Below are positions 17,479-25,411 of a DNA stretch of 64,000 bases, in pieces (position 1 is the first letter of the stretch; each line of letters begins with the position of its first letter). Under the pieces are notes generated by a model. That model made no database searches. It worked only from the letters and a program-made list of their open reading frames with translations, and had not been told where the DNA came from. Position numbers and translations under genes: made by a program. Source of the stretch: Trinickia violacea (GTDB lineage: Bacteria > Pseudomonadota > Gammaproteobacteria > Burkholderiales > Burkholderiaceae); the NCBI RefSeq assembly GCF_005280735.1, contig NZ_CP040078.1, positions 1,240,001-1,304,000 on the forward strand, given 5' to 3'.

Positions 17479-19602
17479 TCAAGCCCATCCGCACGCCGTC
17501 AGGACCATGTCGATCAGCTTGATGAACGGGAACGGCAACAGAATGCCGCCGAGGCCGTAGATCAGCAGGTTGCGACGCAGCAGCGCCGAGGCCCCCAGCG
17601 GACGGTATTTCACGCCCTTGAGCGCGAGCGGGATCAACGCGACGATGATCAGCGCGTTGAAGATCACCGCCGACAGGATCGCCGAGGACGGCGACGTCAA
17701 ATGCATCACGTCGAGCACGCGCAGTTGCGGGTACGTCGTCGCGAATGCGGCCGGGATGATCGCGAAGTACTTCGCGACGTCGTTCGCAATCGAGAAGGTC
17801 GTGAGCGAGCCGCGCGTCATCAGCATCTGCTTGCCGATCTCGACGATCTCGATGAGCTTGGTCGGGTTCGAATCGAGATCGACCATGTTGCCCGCTTCTT
17901 TCGCCGCCTGCGTGCCCGTGTTCATCGCCACCGCGACGTCGGCCTGCGCGAGCGCGGGGGCGTCGTTGGTGCCGTCGCCGGTCATCGCGACGAGACGGCC
18001 TTCGGCCTGATGGGCGCGAATCGTCTTGAGCTTCGCCTCCGGCGTGGCCTCGGAGAGGAAGTCGTCGACGCCTGCTTCGGCTGCGATCGCGGCGGCGGTC
18101 AGGCGGTTGTCGCCCGTCACCATCACGGTCTTGATGCCCATCTTGCGCAGCTCGGCGAAACGCTCCTTGATGCCGCCCTTGACGATGTCCTTCAACTCGA
18201 TCACGCCGAGCACGCGTGCCGCGCCTTCGCCTTTTTCGGCAACCACGAGCGGCGTGCTGCCGCGGCGTGCGATGTCGGTCACCGCTTGATCGACTTCGGC
18301 CGCGAACTTGCCGCCGTGCACTTCGACATAGTGCTTGATCGCATCTGCTGCGCCCTTGCGGATCTCGCGGCCAGGCAGATCCACGCCGCTCATGCGCGAT
18401 TGCGCGCTGAATGCGAGGAACGTCGCGTGCAACGTATGCATGTCGCGCTGACGGATGTTGAAACGCTGCTTCGCCAGCACGACGATGCTGCGGCCTTCCG
18501 GCGTTTCGTCGGCCAGCGACGACAGTTGCGCACCGTCGGCGAGCGCTTCTTCGGTGACGCCCGGTGCCGGAACGAATGAAGAGGCTTGCCGATTGCCGAG
18601 CGTAATCGTGCCGGTCTTGTCGAGCAGCAGCACGTCGACGTCGCCGGCCGCTTCGACCGCGCGGCCCGAGGTGGCGATCACGTTCGCTTGCATCATGCGG
18701 CTCATGCCCGCGACGCCGATTGCCGACAGCAAGCCGCCGATCGTCGTCGGAATCAGGCAGACGAGCAGCGCGACGAGCGCGGTAATCGTCACGACGTGTC
18801 CAGTCTTCACCGCTTCGACGGCGAACTTCGAAAACGGCAACAGCGTGGCGGTGGCGAGCAAGAGCACGATCGTCAATGCGACGAGCAGAATCGTCAGTGC
18901 GATTTCGTTCGGCGTCTTCTGACGCTTCGCGCCTTCGACCATCGCGATCATGCGATCAAGGAACGCTTCGCCCGGGTTCGCTGTCACCTTCACGACGATC
19001 CAGTCCGACAGCACGCGCGTGCCGCCCGTCACCGACGAGAAGTCGCCGCCCGATTCACGAATCACCGGCGCGGATTCGCCTGTGATCGCCGATTCGTCGA
19101 CCGACGCGACGCCTTCGACCACTTCGCCGTCGGCCGGGATCGTATCGCCTGCTTCGACGAGCACGACGTCTTCGCGGCGCAGATCGCTTGCGGCCATGAT
19201 GCGCACTGCGGCTTTCGGATGGGGCTCCTGGAGCTTCTTCGCGACCACGTTGTGTTTCGCGCTCTTGAGCGACGCGGCTTGCGCCTTCGAGCGGCCTTCG
19301 GCGAGCGCCTCGGCGAAGTTCGCGAACAGCACCGTGAACCACAGCCACAGCGCGATCGCGAGGATGAAGCCCGCGGGCGCCTCGGCCTGCCCGCCGAGCG
19401 CGGCGGCCCAGAGGATCGTCGTCAGAATGCTGCCGACGTACACGCAGAACATCACGGGGTTGCGCAACTGATGGCGCGGCGCGAGCTTCTTGAACGAATC
19501 GGCGAGCGCCGGCTTCACGATCGCCGGGTCGAACATCGAACGCGCGGCGGTGCGCGCCTGGCCGATGTTGCCGGGCTGATGGACGGGCGGTTGGGTGCTC
19601 AT
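17479..19602 (-). CDS. kdpB: potassium-transporting ATPase ATP-binding subunit KdpB (orphan)
   Basis: A 707-residue P-type ATPase of the Kdp class. It has the TGES actuator motif (about 174-177), the phosphorylated Asp328 in DKTGT, and GDGTNDAPALAQADVAVAMNTG in the hinge, with a family-typical C-terminus ending LTACGWA. In the Kdp complex, KdpB hydrolyses ATP while KdpA moves K+ and KdpC supports it. Here kdpA is absent upstream (a 218-bp gap then mazE) and kdpC/kdpD are absent downstream. The reading frame is intact, so it is either newly orphaned, works with subunits encoded elsewhere, or has a separate role. Confidence 0.93.
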   Translation of the reverse strand: MSTQPPVHQPGNIGQARTAARSMFDPAIVKPALADSFKKLAPRHQLRNPVMFCVYVGSILTTILWAAALGGQAEAPAGFILAIALWLWFTVLFANFAEALAEGRSKAQAASLKSAKHNVVAKKLQEPHPKAAVRIMAASDLRREDVVLVEAGDTIPADGEVVEGVASVDESAITGESAPVIRESGGDFSSVTGGTRVLSDWIVVKVTANPGEAFLDRMIAMVEGAKRQKTPNEIALTILLVALTIVLLLATATLLPFSKFAVEAVKTGHVVTITALVALLVCLIPTTIGGLLSAIGVAGMSRMMQANVIATSGRAVEAAGDVDVLLLDKTGTITLGNRQASSFVPAPGVTEEALADGAQLSSLADETPEGRSIVVLAKQRFNIRQRDMHTLHATFLAFSAQSRMSGVDLPGREIRKGAADAIKHYVEVHGGKFAAEVDQAVTDIARRGSTPLVVAEKGEGAARVLGVIELKDIVKGGIKERFAELRKMGIKTVMVTGDNRLTAAAIAAEAGVDDFLSEATPEAKLKTIRAHQAEGRLVAMTGDGTNDAPALAQADVAVAMNTGTQAAKEAGNMVDLDSNPTKLIEIVEIGKQMLMTRGSLTTFSIANDVAKYFAIIPAAFATTYPQLRVLDVMHLTSPSSAILSAVIFNALIIVALIPLALKGVKYRPLGASALLRRNLLIYGLGGILLPFPFIKLIDMVLTACGWA

Positions 19603-19671
19603 GCTTTCCTCTACCTTTTTATCGCGAATTCCTATGACGGAGTTCGTCGAACGTAATGTAGGAAAACCCGC

Positions 19672-19721
19672 GTAAAGGTCGTGGCAAGGGTGGGGGTGCG
19701 GGTGTAAAGAAGGCGTAAAAC
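19672..19721 (-). promoter_or_regulatory. GTAAA repeats upstream of kdpB
   Basis: GTAAAGA at 19704-19710 and GTAAAAC at 19715-19721 are 11 bp apart. A third copy, GTAAAGG at 19672-19678, lies 32 bp (about three helical turns) from the first. All precede the kdpB start at 19602 and have the same orientation relative to the gene as the array at 8343-8371. Confidence 0.45.
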
Positions 19722-19750
19722 TATCTAGATGACGCTCTTGTCAGTATCTT

Positions 19751-19799
19751 CATTGTAGATACAAGCTGCTTGCAATTCATGCGACATGTTTCTACAATG
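19751..19799 (+). promoter_or_regulatory. mazEF promoter with inverted-repeat operator
   Basis: A sigma70-type promoter is visible: TTGCAA at 19770-19775, a 17-bp spacer, and TACAAT at 19793-19798. A perfect 9-bp inverted repeat (CATTGTAGA at 19751-19759, TCTACAATG at 19791-19799) flanks it, one arm covering the -10 box. This arrangement fits autorepression by the MazE or MazEF complex. Confidence 0.65.
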
Positions 19800-19820
19800 G
19801 ATAAACATTAGGAGCCTGAG

Positions 19821-20072
19821 ATGGAACTCAAGATTCAAAAGTGGGGCAATAGTGCGGCAGTGCGTTTACCTAGCGTGCTGCTCGAACAGATCAACGCGTC
19901 GGTCGGCAGCTCGTTGAGCGCAGACGTGCGCCCGGATGGCGTGTTGCTTTCTCCGGCTCGCCGCAAATATTCGCTCGACGATCTCATTGCCCAATGCGAC
20001 AAGAAAGCGTCATTGCCGGCCGATATGGCGGCCTGGGGCGAGGTCAAACCGGTCGGGCGTGAAGCATGGTGA
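19821..20072 (+). CDS. mazE: MazE-type antitoxin (AbrB/SpoVT fold)
   Basis: An 83-residue antitoxin. The N-terminal swapped-hairpin AbrB/MazE domain reads KIQKWGNSAAVRLPSVLLEQ, followed by a flexible acidic C-terminus that would bind and mask the toxin. AGGAG precedes the ATG. Its last codons overlap the mazF start by 7 bp, so the two are co-translated. It should neutralise MazF and repress its own promoter through the inverted repeat upstream. Confidence 0.9.
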   Translation: MELKIQKWGNSAAVRLPSVLLEQINASVGSSLSADVRPDGVLLSPARRKYSLDDLIAQCDKKASLPADMAAWGEVKPVGREAW

Positions 20073-20416
20073 GGCGGGTCAAGTTCGAGCGGGGCGATAT
20101 CGTGCGCGTGAGCCTGAATCCAACTATCGGTCGTGAGCAGCAAGGTGATTTTCGCCCAGCCCTCGTGCTCTCTCCGGCGGCGTTCAATTCCCTGGGCGTG
20201 GCGCTCGTCGCTCCGATCACGCAGGGCGGGGACTTCGCCCGCTTTGCAGGCTTCGCGGTGCCGCTTTCCGGCTCGGGAACCGAGACGCAGGGCGTTGCCC
20301 TCGTGAACATGGTGCGTATGCTCGATCTGGACGCGCGCGGCGCGCGCAAGGTTGAACGCGCGCCGCTCGAGGTGGTCGAGGACGCGCTGGCGCGGCTTCA
20401 GACGATCATTGAGTAA
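20066..20416 (+). CDS. mazF: MazF-type mRNA interferase toxin
   Basis: A 116-residue PemK/MazF-family endoribonuclease. It has the N-terminal FERGDIVRVSLNPTIGREQQG motif (given here with its key GDI, P and R residues), the PALVLSP strand, and a second-half QGVALVNMVR motif. MazF toxins cleave single-stranded mRNA at short motifs to stop translation. The start overlaps mazE by 7 bp. The cleavage motif cannot be read from sequence. The module looks intact. Confidence 0.9.
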   Translation: MVRRVKFERGDIVRVSLNPTIGREQQGDFRPALVLSPAAFNSLGVALVAPITQGGDFARFAGFAVPLSGSGTETQGVALVNMVRMLDLDARGARKVERAPLEVVEDALARLQTIIE

Positions 20417-20501
20417 GAAAATCAGAAAGCGGGGGCACGCCCGGTGTTTCTACATCAAACAAGCATTGGGTTGTTTGCAATCCAATGAACCGAGACGACG
20501 C

Positions 20502-21794
20502 TCAATCAATCCCATGAAACACCGCATCGTCCGGCCCGAGATACGCGGGCGGCTGCCACGTGGCATCGCGCATCGAATGCTGAACCAGATGATCGACGCC
20601 GAGCAGCACCGCAAAAATCGCCATGCGAACCGGAATGCCGTTGTCGGTCTGCCGGAAGATTGCGAGCCGCGAATCGTGATTCAGGTCGACGGAGAGGTCG
20701 TTCGCGCCCGGCCGGCTGTCGCGCGGCAGCGGGTGCATGATCAGCGTGTCGCGGCCGCAGACCGAATCGACCAGCGCTTGGTTGATCTGGAAATCGGGCG
20801 TGTAGCCTTCGAACGATTCGTCGGTGAAGCGCTCCTTCTGAATCCGCGTCGCGTAGACGACGTCCGCGCCTCGCAGCCCCGTCGCGAGGTCGTGCGTCTG
20901 TTCGACGACGTGTCCGTGGCGTGAGATCTGGTCGACGATATACGCGGGCATCTCGAGCGTCGGCGGCGAAACCAGCGTGAACTTGAGGCCGCGATAGAGC
21001 GCGAGCAGCTTGACGAGCGAATGCACGGTACGCCCGTACTTGAGGTCGCCGACGAGCGCGATGTGCGCGCCGTCGACGATCTTGCCGAGCCGCGAGAACT
21101 CGCGCTGGATCGTGTACAGGTCGAGCAGCGCCTGGCTCGGGTGTTCGCCCGGGCCGTCGCCGCCGTTGATCACCGGCACGTTTGTCGCGCGCGCAAATTC
21201 GGCCACCGACCCTTGCTCGGGATGGCGCACGACGAGCGCGTCGACATAGCCGCTCATCACGCGGCTCGTGTCGTAGATCGATTCGCCCTTGGCCATCGAC
21301 GAGAACGTGAAGCCGGTCGTATCGCACACCGAGCCGCCGAGCCGGCAGAACGCCGCGCCGAACGACACGCGCGTGCGCGTGCTCGCTTCGAAGAACAGGT
21401 TGCCGAGCACCGCGCCTTCGAGCACGCGCGAGATTTTCCGGCGGCGGGCGATCGGCTGCATGATGTCCGCGACCCGGAACAGCGCCTCGACCGATTCGCG
21501 CGAGAACTGATCGACCGACAGCAATTGCGCCTTGCCTTCGAACAGCATCTGGCTCGCCAGCGTTCCGCTATGTACGCTCTGCGTAGCCTTTTCGTCGTGA
21601 TCGCCGTGAACGACGATCTCCGACACAAACCGCTGCACGATCTCCGGCATCGCGCGCGATTCCTGCGAGTCCTCGGGCAAAAGCCACGTATCGAGGGCGC
21701 GGCGCGAGACGCCGATGCGGTTCGCAAAGCTTTCACGGGTCATGTTCATGCGGCGCATGGCGTCGCGCAGGAAGGCTTGCTGGGGCACGGTCAT
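20502..21794 (-). CDS. pyrB: aspartate carbamoyltransferase with N-terminal helix-turn-helix extension
   Basis: A 430-residue protein. Residues about 5-60 look like an XRE-type helix-turn-helix (MNMTRESFANRIGVSRRALDTWLLPEDSQE, residues 16-45, recognition-like SRRALDTWL). Residues about 75-430 are aspartate carbamoyltransferase, with the carbamoyl-phosphate motif STRTR (138-142) and HPLPR. It makes N-carbamoyl-aspartate in pyrimidine synthesis. The core alone is about 310 residues in most PyrB proteins, so the N-terminal domain is an addition, seen in some Burkholderia homologues. The gene is monocistronic and no pyrI or pyrC is adjacent. GAGGCGAT precedes the ATG. Confidence 0.9.
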   Translation of the reverse strand: MTVPQQAFLRDAMRRMNMTRESFANRIGVSRRALDTWLLPEDSQESRAMPEIVQRFVSEIVVHGDHDEKATQSVHSGTLASQMLFEGKAQLLSVDQFSRESVEALFRVADIMQPIARRRKISRVLEGAVLGNLFFEASTRTRVSFGAAFCRLGGSVCDTTGFTFSSMAKGESIYDTSRVMSGYVDALVVRHPEQGSVAEFARATNVPVINGGDGPGEHPSQALLDLYTIQREFSRLGKIVDGAHIALVGDLKYGRTVHSLVKLLALYRGLKFTLVSPPTLEMPAYIVDQISRHGHVVEQTHDLATGLRGADVVYATRIQKERFTDESFEGYTPDFQINQALVDSVCGRDTLIMHPLPRDSRPGANDLSVDLNHDSRLAIFRQTDNGIPVRMAIFAVLLGVDHLVQHSMRDATWQPPAYLGPDDAVFHGID

Positions 21795-21900
21795 CGATCG
21801 CCTCGTTGGGTGGTTGTACGCGCTGCGTATATTAAGACGAATTTCGGGATGTCAAGAAAAATGCTTGGCGGGTAGCCAGGCGAACCGGTAGACTCGCCCG

Positions 21901-22008
21901 GATGGAAACCGCACGCATCCCCTTCGCGCTCGAACTGCTCGCCGGCCACTCGGTCGGCACGGTGTTCGCGCGCCCGGTTTCCAAAGCCAAAAAACAGCTG
22001 CTCATCTG
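21901..22008 (+). pseudogene. possible remnant resembling a glutamate 5-kinase fragment (35 codons)
   Basis: A 35-codon frame (METARIPFALELLAGHS...) includes LLAGHSVGTVFARPVSKAKKQ, which recalls the LLxGExVGTxFxxxxxxxxARKxW segment of ProB. It has no good ribosome-binding site and no flanking homologous sequence was seen. It could be a decayed fragment or chance; there is no other feature in this part of the gap. Confidence 0.25.
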
Positions 22009-22135
22009 ACCGGAGCAGACTGTTCCGTCAGATGTGCGACGGGACAGTTTGCGAGGCACGCCTTAGACGTCTTTCTCTACTCCCTTGCTGCACACTCTGA
22101 ACGGATTCGATTTGGTCACGTTTAGAGGTGAAGTC

Positions 22136-22993
22136 ATGAGTTTGTTTTCAGGTATCTGGATTCCGCTGGTCACGCCGTTCAATCGCGGCGCCGTCGATTA
22201 CGCTGCGTTGCGCTCGCTCGTCGAGCGCTATGCGAAGGCGGGGGTGTCGGGTCTGGTCGCGCTGGGCACGACGGGCGAGCCGAGCGCATTGAGCGAAGCG
22301 GAAAGCGACGAGGTGCTGGCGACGATTCTGCAGGCGGCGCGCGGGTTGCCGGTCATGGTGGGCATCTCGGGCAACCAGACCGCGCGGCTCGTCGAGCGCG
22401 TCGCGCGCATCAATGAACTGCCGGTAGCGGGGATTCTGGTGTCGGCGCCGTACTACATCCGGCCGTCGCAGGCGGGGCTGATCGACCATTTCACGCAGCT
22501 CGCGGACGCGAGCGCGAAGCCGGTCGTGCTCTACGACATTCCCTACCGGACCGGCGTGCGGATCGAACTCGATACGCTTTTGACGCTGGCCGCCCATCCG
22601 CGCATTCAGGCGATCAAGGATTGCGCGGGCTCGATCGAGACCACGCTCGCGTTGATTCTCGACGGTCGGCTGCAAGTGCTGGCCGGCGACGACAGCAATA
22701 TCTTCCATACGCTGTGCATGGGCGGCAGCGGGGCCATCGCCGCTTCGGCGCATCTGCGGCCGGAGCGTTTCGTTGCGATGTACCGCGCGCTGGCGGAAGG
22801 GCAGCTCGTCGAGGGCAGGGCGATTTATCACGAGCTCGCGCCGCTCGTGCGTGCGCTGGGCGCGGAGCCGAATCCGGCGCCGGTCAAGGCGGCGCTGGCC
22901 GCGCAGGGGCTGTTGCGCAACGAACTGCGCGCGCCGATGACTTGCGCGACTGAAGCGCTCGGCAAGCGGCTTGCCGAACTCGTGCTCGATTGA
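22136..22993 (+). CDS. DapA-family aldolase (4-hydroxy-tetrahydrodipicolinate synthase-like)
   Basis: A 285-residue TIM-barrel lyase/synthase of the DHDPS/NAL family. It shows GTTGEPSAL, the Tyr of LYDIPYRTG, and the Schiff-base Lys of AIKDCAGS. The start at 22136 follows AGAGGTGA. Members condense or cleave pyruvate-containing substrates; DapA itself makes the lysine and diaminopimelate precursor from pyruvate and aspartate semialdehyde. It lies alone rather than in the usual housekeeping dapA context, so it could be a second DapA or a related aldolase. Confidence 0.87.
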   Translation: MSLFSGIWIPLVTPFNRGAVDYAALRSLVERYAKAGVSGLVALGTTGEPSALSEAESDEVLATILQAARGLPVMVGISGNQTARLVERVARINELPVAGILVSAPYYIRPSQAGLIDHFTQLADASAKPVVLYDIPYRTGVRIELDTLLTLAAHPRIQAIKDCAGSIETTLALILDGRLQVLAGDDSNIFHTLCMGGSGAIAASAHLRPERFVAMYRALAEGQLVEGRAIYHELAPLVRALGAEPNPAPVKAALAAQGLLRNELRAPMTCATEALGKRLAELVLD

Positions 22994-23049
22994 CGATCTT
23001 TGGTATGCAATATCCGGCGTACTGCATGCAGAATGGCGGCGCGTCAGCG

Positions 23050-23796
23050 CTACATCATGCCGACGCCGCCTCCCGTTCCTGTGCCCGTGCCTCCCGTCGT
23101 GCCGGGGGGCGTGACCGGCGGGGGCGGAAGCGGATGCTGCGCGCCGAGCGTCATCATCAGCGTCACCGCGACGGGGTCCGGCTCACCGTTCGAGTCGATG
23201 GCGCCGGCAGCGAGCAGCGTCTCGAGATCGCTGTCGACGCCCGGCTGGCCGACGACAAACGCCGTGGTCAGGAAGTTCGGGGCGCTGAGCGTGAGGTGGT
23301 ACTGCGTATCGAGCCCTTGGACGACGGCTGCTTGCGCGTTCAGCACGGTGCTTTCGTTCGCGAGCGTCTGCTGAAACTGCGCACTGTGCGGAAAGTTCGC
23401 GATAAGGGTGCCTTCCGTCGTGCCGAGCTGCGCGGCCACGTAGACGAGCAGCAATTCCGTTTCCGGCGTGACGTTAAAGGTGCCGCCCGCGAAGGCGGTC
23501 GAATGCAGCACCGTGTTGCCGGACGTCGCCGTGATCAGGCACGGTGCGGCCGCCGAGAGCGTCGACTGAAAAGCGCCGCTCGCGTTGGTGGTCGTACTAG
23601 CCGAGCCCTGCGCACAGACGATGCTGAGCCCCGCGTTCGGCAGCGCCCGGCCCGTGGCCACGGTACCGGACAGCGCGATTGACGGCGGCGGGGAACTGCC
23701 GCCGCCTCCGCCGCCGCATGCAGCCAGCAACGCAACGCCCAGCGCCAGCAACAGTGCATTCCCGGCTGGCGTGAAAGATTGGAACCGCGTGTTCAT
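23050..23796 (-). CDS. lipoprotein of unknown function
   Basis: A 248-residue protein with a lipoprotein signal peptide; the lipobox LLAAC has its Cys at position 27, followed by a run of six glycines as a linker. The next region (SGTVATGRALPNAGLSIVC) resembles a carboxypeptidase-regulatory-like or SdrD B-like beta domain. The C-terminus is Pro- and Gly-rich (TPPGTTGGTGTGTGGG). It should be anchored in the envelope. Similar lipoproteins are common in Burkholderia; the function is unknown. It converges on the aldolase gene. Confidence 0.75.
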   Translation of the reverse strand: MNTRFQSFTPAGNALLLALGVALLAACGGGGGGSSPPPSIALSGTVATGRALPNAGLSIVCAQGSASTTTNASGAFQSTLSAAAPCLITATSGNTVLHSTAFAGGTFNVTPETELLLVYVAAQLGTTEGTLIANFPHSAQFQQTLANESTVLNAQAAVVQGLDTQYHLTLSAPNFLTTAFVVGQPGVDSDLETLLAAGAIDSNGEPDPVAVTLMMTLGAQHPLPPPPVTPPGTTGGTGTGTGGGVGMM

Positions 23797-23873
23797 CGTG
23801 AGCTCCCGCGAACAATCGGGTACGCCCTATAAACGAATGCCGCCCAGCCCCTATTCCACGCTTGCCCGGCCTT

Positions 23874-24284
23874 TTACAGCATCTGCGCCGGCTCAGGCGT
23901 GACGAGCGCAAACCCCTCGTCGATCCAGCCCGTGATGCCGCCCGTCATCACCTTCACGGGCCGCCCCAATTGCGCGAGCCGGATCGCGCCGCGGGTCGCG
24001 CCGTTGCAGTGCGGGCCCGCGCAATAGGTGACGAACACGGTATCGGGCGCGAAGTCCTGCAGCTTCGACGCGACGATCTTGCCGTGCGGCAGGTTGATCG
24101 CGCCGGCGACATGCCCGCTCGCGAATAGCGCGGGGCCGCGCACGTCGAGCAGGATGAAGTCAGGCGTGCCGGAGGCGAGCGCCTGATGCACGTCGGCGCA
24201 GTCGGTTTCGAAGCGCAGGCTCGCTTGGAAGTGGGCGAGCGCGGCTGCGCTGTCGGCGGGGGCGATGTCGGTGACGGCGGACAA
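23874..24284 (-). CDS. rhodanese-like domain protein
   Basis: A 136-residue single rhodanese domain. The Cys of TYCAGPHCNGA lies in the active-site loop, with LLDVR and the VMTGGITGW C-terminal motif. Rhodaneses transfer sulphane sulphur in the cytoplasm. A TTG start at 24284 is chosen because AAGGAGA sits seven bases upstream; an ATG at 24326 is in frame but has no site. It is divergent from an FtrA-family regulator gene, a pairing that suggests regulation by it. Confidence 0.85.
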   Translation of the reverse strand: MSAVTDIAPADSAAALAHFQASLRFETDCADVHQALASGTPDFILLDVRGPALFASGHVAGAINLPHGKIVASKLQDFAPDTVFVTYCAGPHCNGATRGAIRLAQLGRPVKVMTGGITGWIDEGFALVTPEPAQML

Positions 24285-24388
24285 GATCGATCTCCTTGTT
24301 TCGAATGAAGCAACGGGAGTCGTCATTGTCGCGGCGCGGTCCTGTGGACGGTAGTGGCGTGATCGACAAGTTTCGGTAACATCGCGCC

Positions 24389-25375
24389 ATGGACAATCAT
24401 CTCGTCGTCGCGCTTGCTTACGATCGCCTCTGCACCTTCGAATTCGGCTGTGTCGTCGAACTGTTCGCGCTGCCGCGCCCGGAACTCGAGATCGGCTGGT
24501 ACCGCTTCGCCGTTTGCGCGGCGGAATCCGGACCGATCCGCGCGGCAGGTGGCATTACGATCGAAGCGCCTTATACGCTGAAGCTGCTCGATCGCGCGCA
24601 GACGATCGTCATTCCCGGCTGGCGCGATGCCGACGAGACGCCGCCCGAACCGCTGTTGCGCAAGCTGCGCGCAGCCTATCGGCGCGGCGCGCGGATGTGC
24701 TCGATTTGCTCGGGCGTCTTCGTGCTGGCCGCGGCCGGCGTGCTCGACAACAAGCGTGTCACGACGCACTGGCGCTACGCCGACAAGCTCAAGCAGCGCT
24801 ACCCGTCGTTGCAGGTCGAGCCCGATGCGCTCTATGTCGACGAAGGGCAGATCGTCACGTCCGCAGGGTCGGCGGCGGGGCTCGATATGCTGCTGCATGT
24901 CGTACGGAGCGACCATGGCAGCGCGGTCGCGAATCGTGTCGCGCAGCGTCTCGTGGTGCCGCCGCATCGCGAAGGCGGTCAGGCGCAATTCGTTCCGCGG
25001 CCGATGCCGCCCGGCGACAGCAGTCGCATCGCCAAGCTCATGGACTGGGTGCGCGAGCGTCCCGCGTTGCCGCATACGCTCGCGTCGCTTGCCGAGCGCG
25101 CGGCGATGAGTCCGCGCACGTTGCAGCGTCAGTTTCTCGAGGCGACCGGGTTCGGTCCGTACGAGTGGCTGATTCGCGAGCGCGTGGCCGTCGCGAAGGA
25201 GATGCTCGAAGCGGCGGCGGCGGCGGCGGCGATGCCGATGGCGAGCGTCGCCGAGCGCGCGGGCTTTGGGTCGGAAGAATCGTTGCGCCGGCACTTCCGC
25301 CGTATCGCGTTGACGAGCCCCGCCGCCTACCGGCGCGAGTTTGGCGCAAGCTCGGCGGGGCGCGCGGAGGACTAG
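24389..25375 (+). CDS. ftrA: FtrA/GlxA-type AraC-family transcriptional regulator
   Basis: A 328-residue regulator. Residues about 1-195 are a class I glutamine amidotransferase-like (DJ-1/PfpI) domain with CSICSGVFVLA, and residues about 210-320 are an AraC-type double helix-turn-helix (LASLAERAAMSPRTLQRQF, ASVAERAGFGSEESLRRHF). A short Ala run lies between the two. The gene diverges from the rhodanese gene with a 104-bp intergenic region, so it likely controls that gene. The ribosome-binding site is weak. The inducer is unknown. Confidence 0.88.
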   Translation: MDNHLVVALAYDRLCTFEFGCVVELFALPRPELEIGWYRFAVCAAESGPIRAAGGITIEAPYTLKLLDRAQTIVIPGWRDADETPPEPLLRKLRAAYRRGARMCSICSGVFVLAAAGVLDNKRVTTHWRYADKLKQRYPSLQVEPDALYVDEGQIVTSAGSAAGLDMLLHVVRSDHGSAVANRVAQRLVVPPHREGGQAQFVPRPMPPGDSSRIAKLMDWVRERPALPHTLASLAERAAMSPRTLQRQFLEATGFGPYEWLIRERVAVAKEMLEAAAAAAAMPMASVAERAGFGSEESLRRHFRRIALTSPAAYRREFGASSAGRAED

Positions 25376-25411
25376 CGCGTGCCGGCCGATGCGAACCGGT
25401 GCCAGCCGCTT

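Noticed and set aside
17446..17500. An alternative frame ending at the kdpE ATGA junction (SQASSVAKP*), read as a possible KdpD C-terminal remnant
   Set aside because: The segment is too short to compare and overlaps the intact kdpB C-terminus, so it cannot support a kdpD scar.
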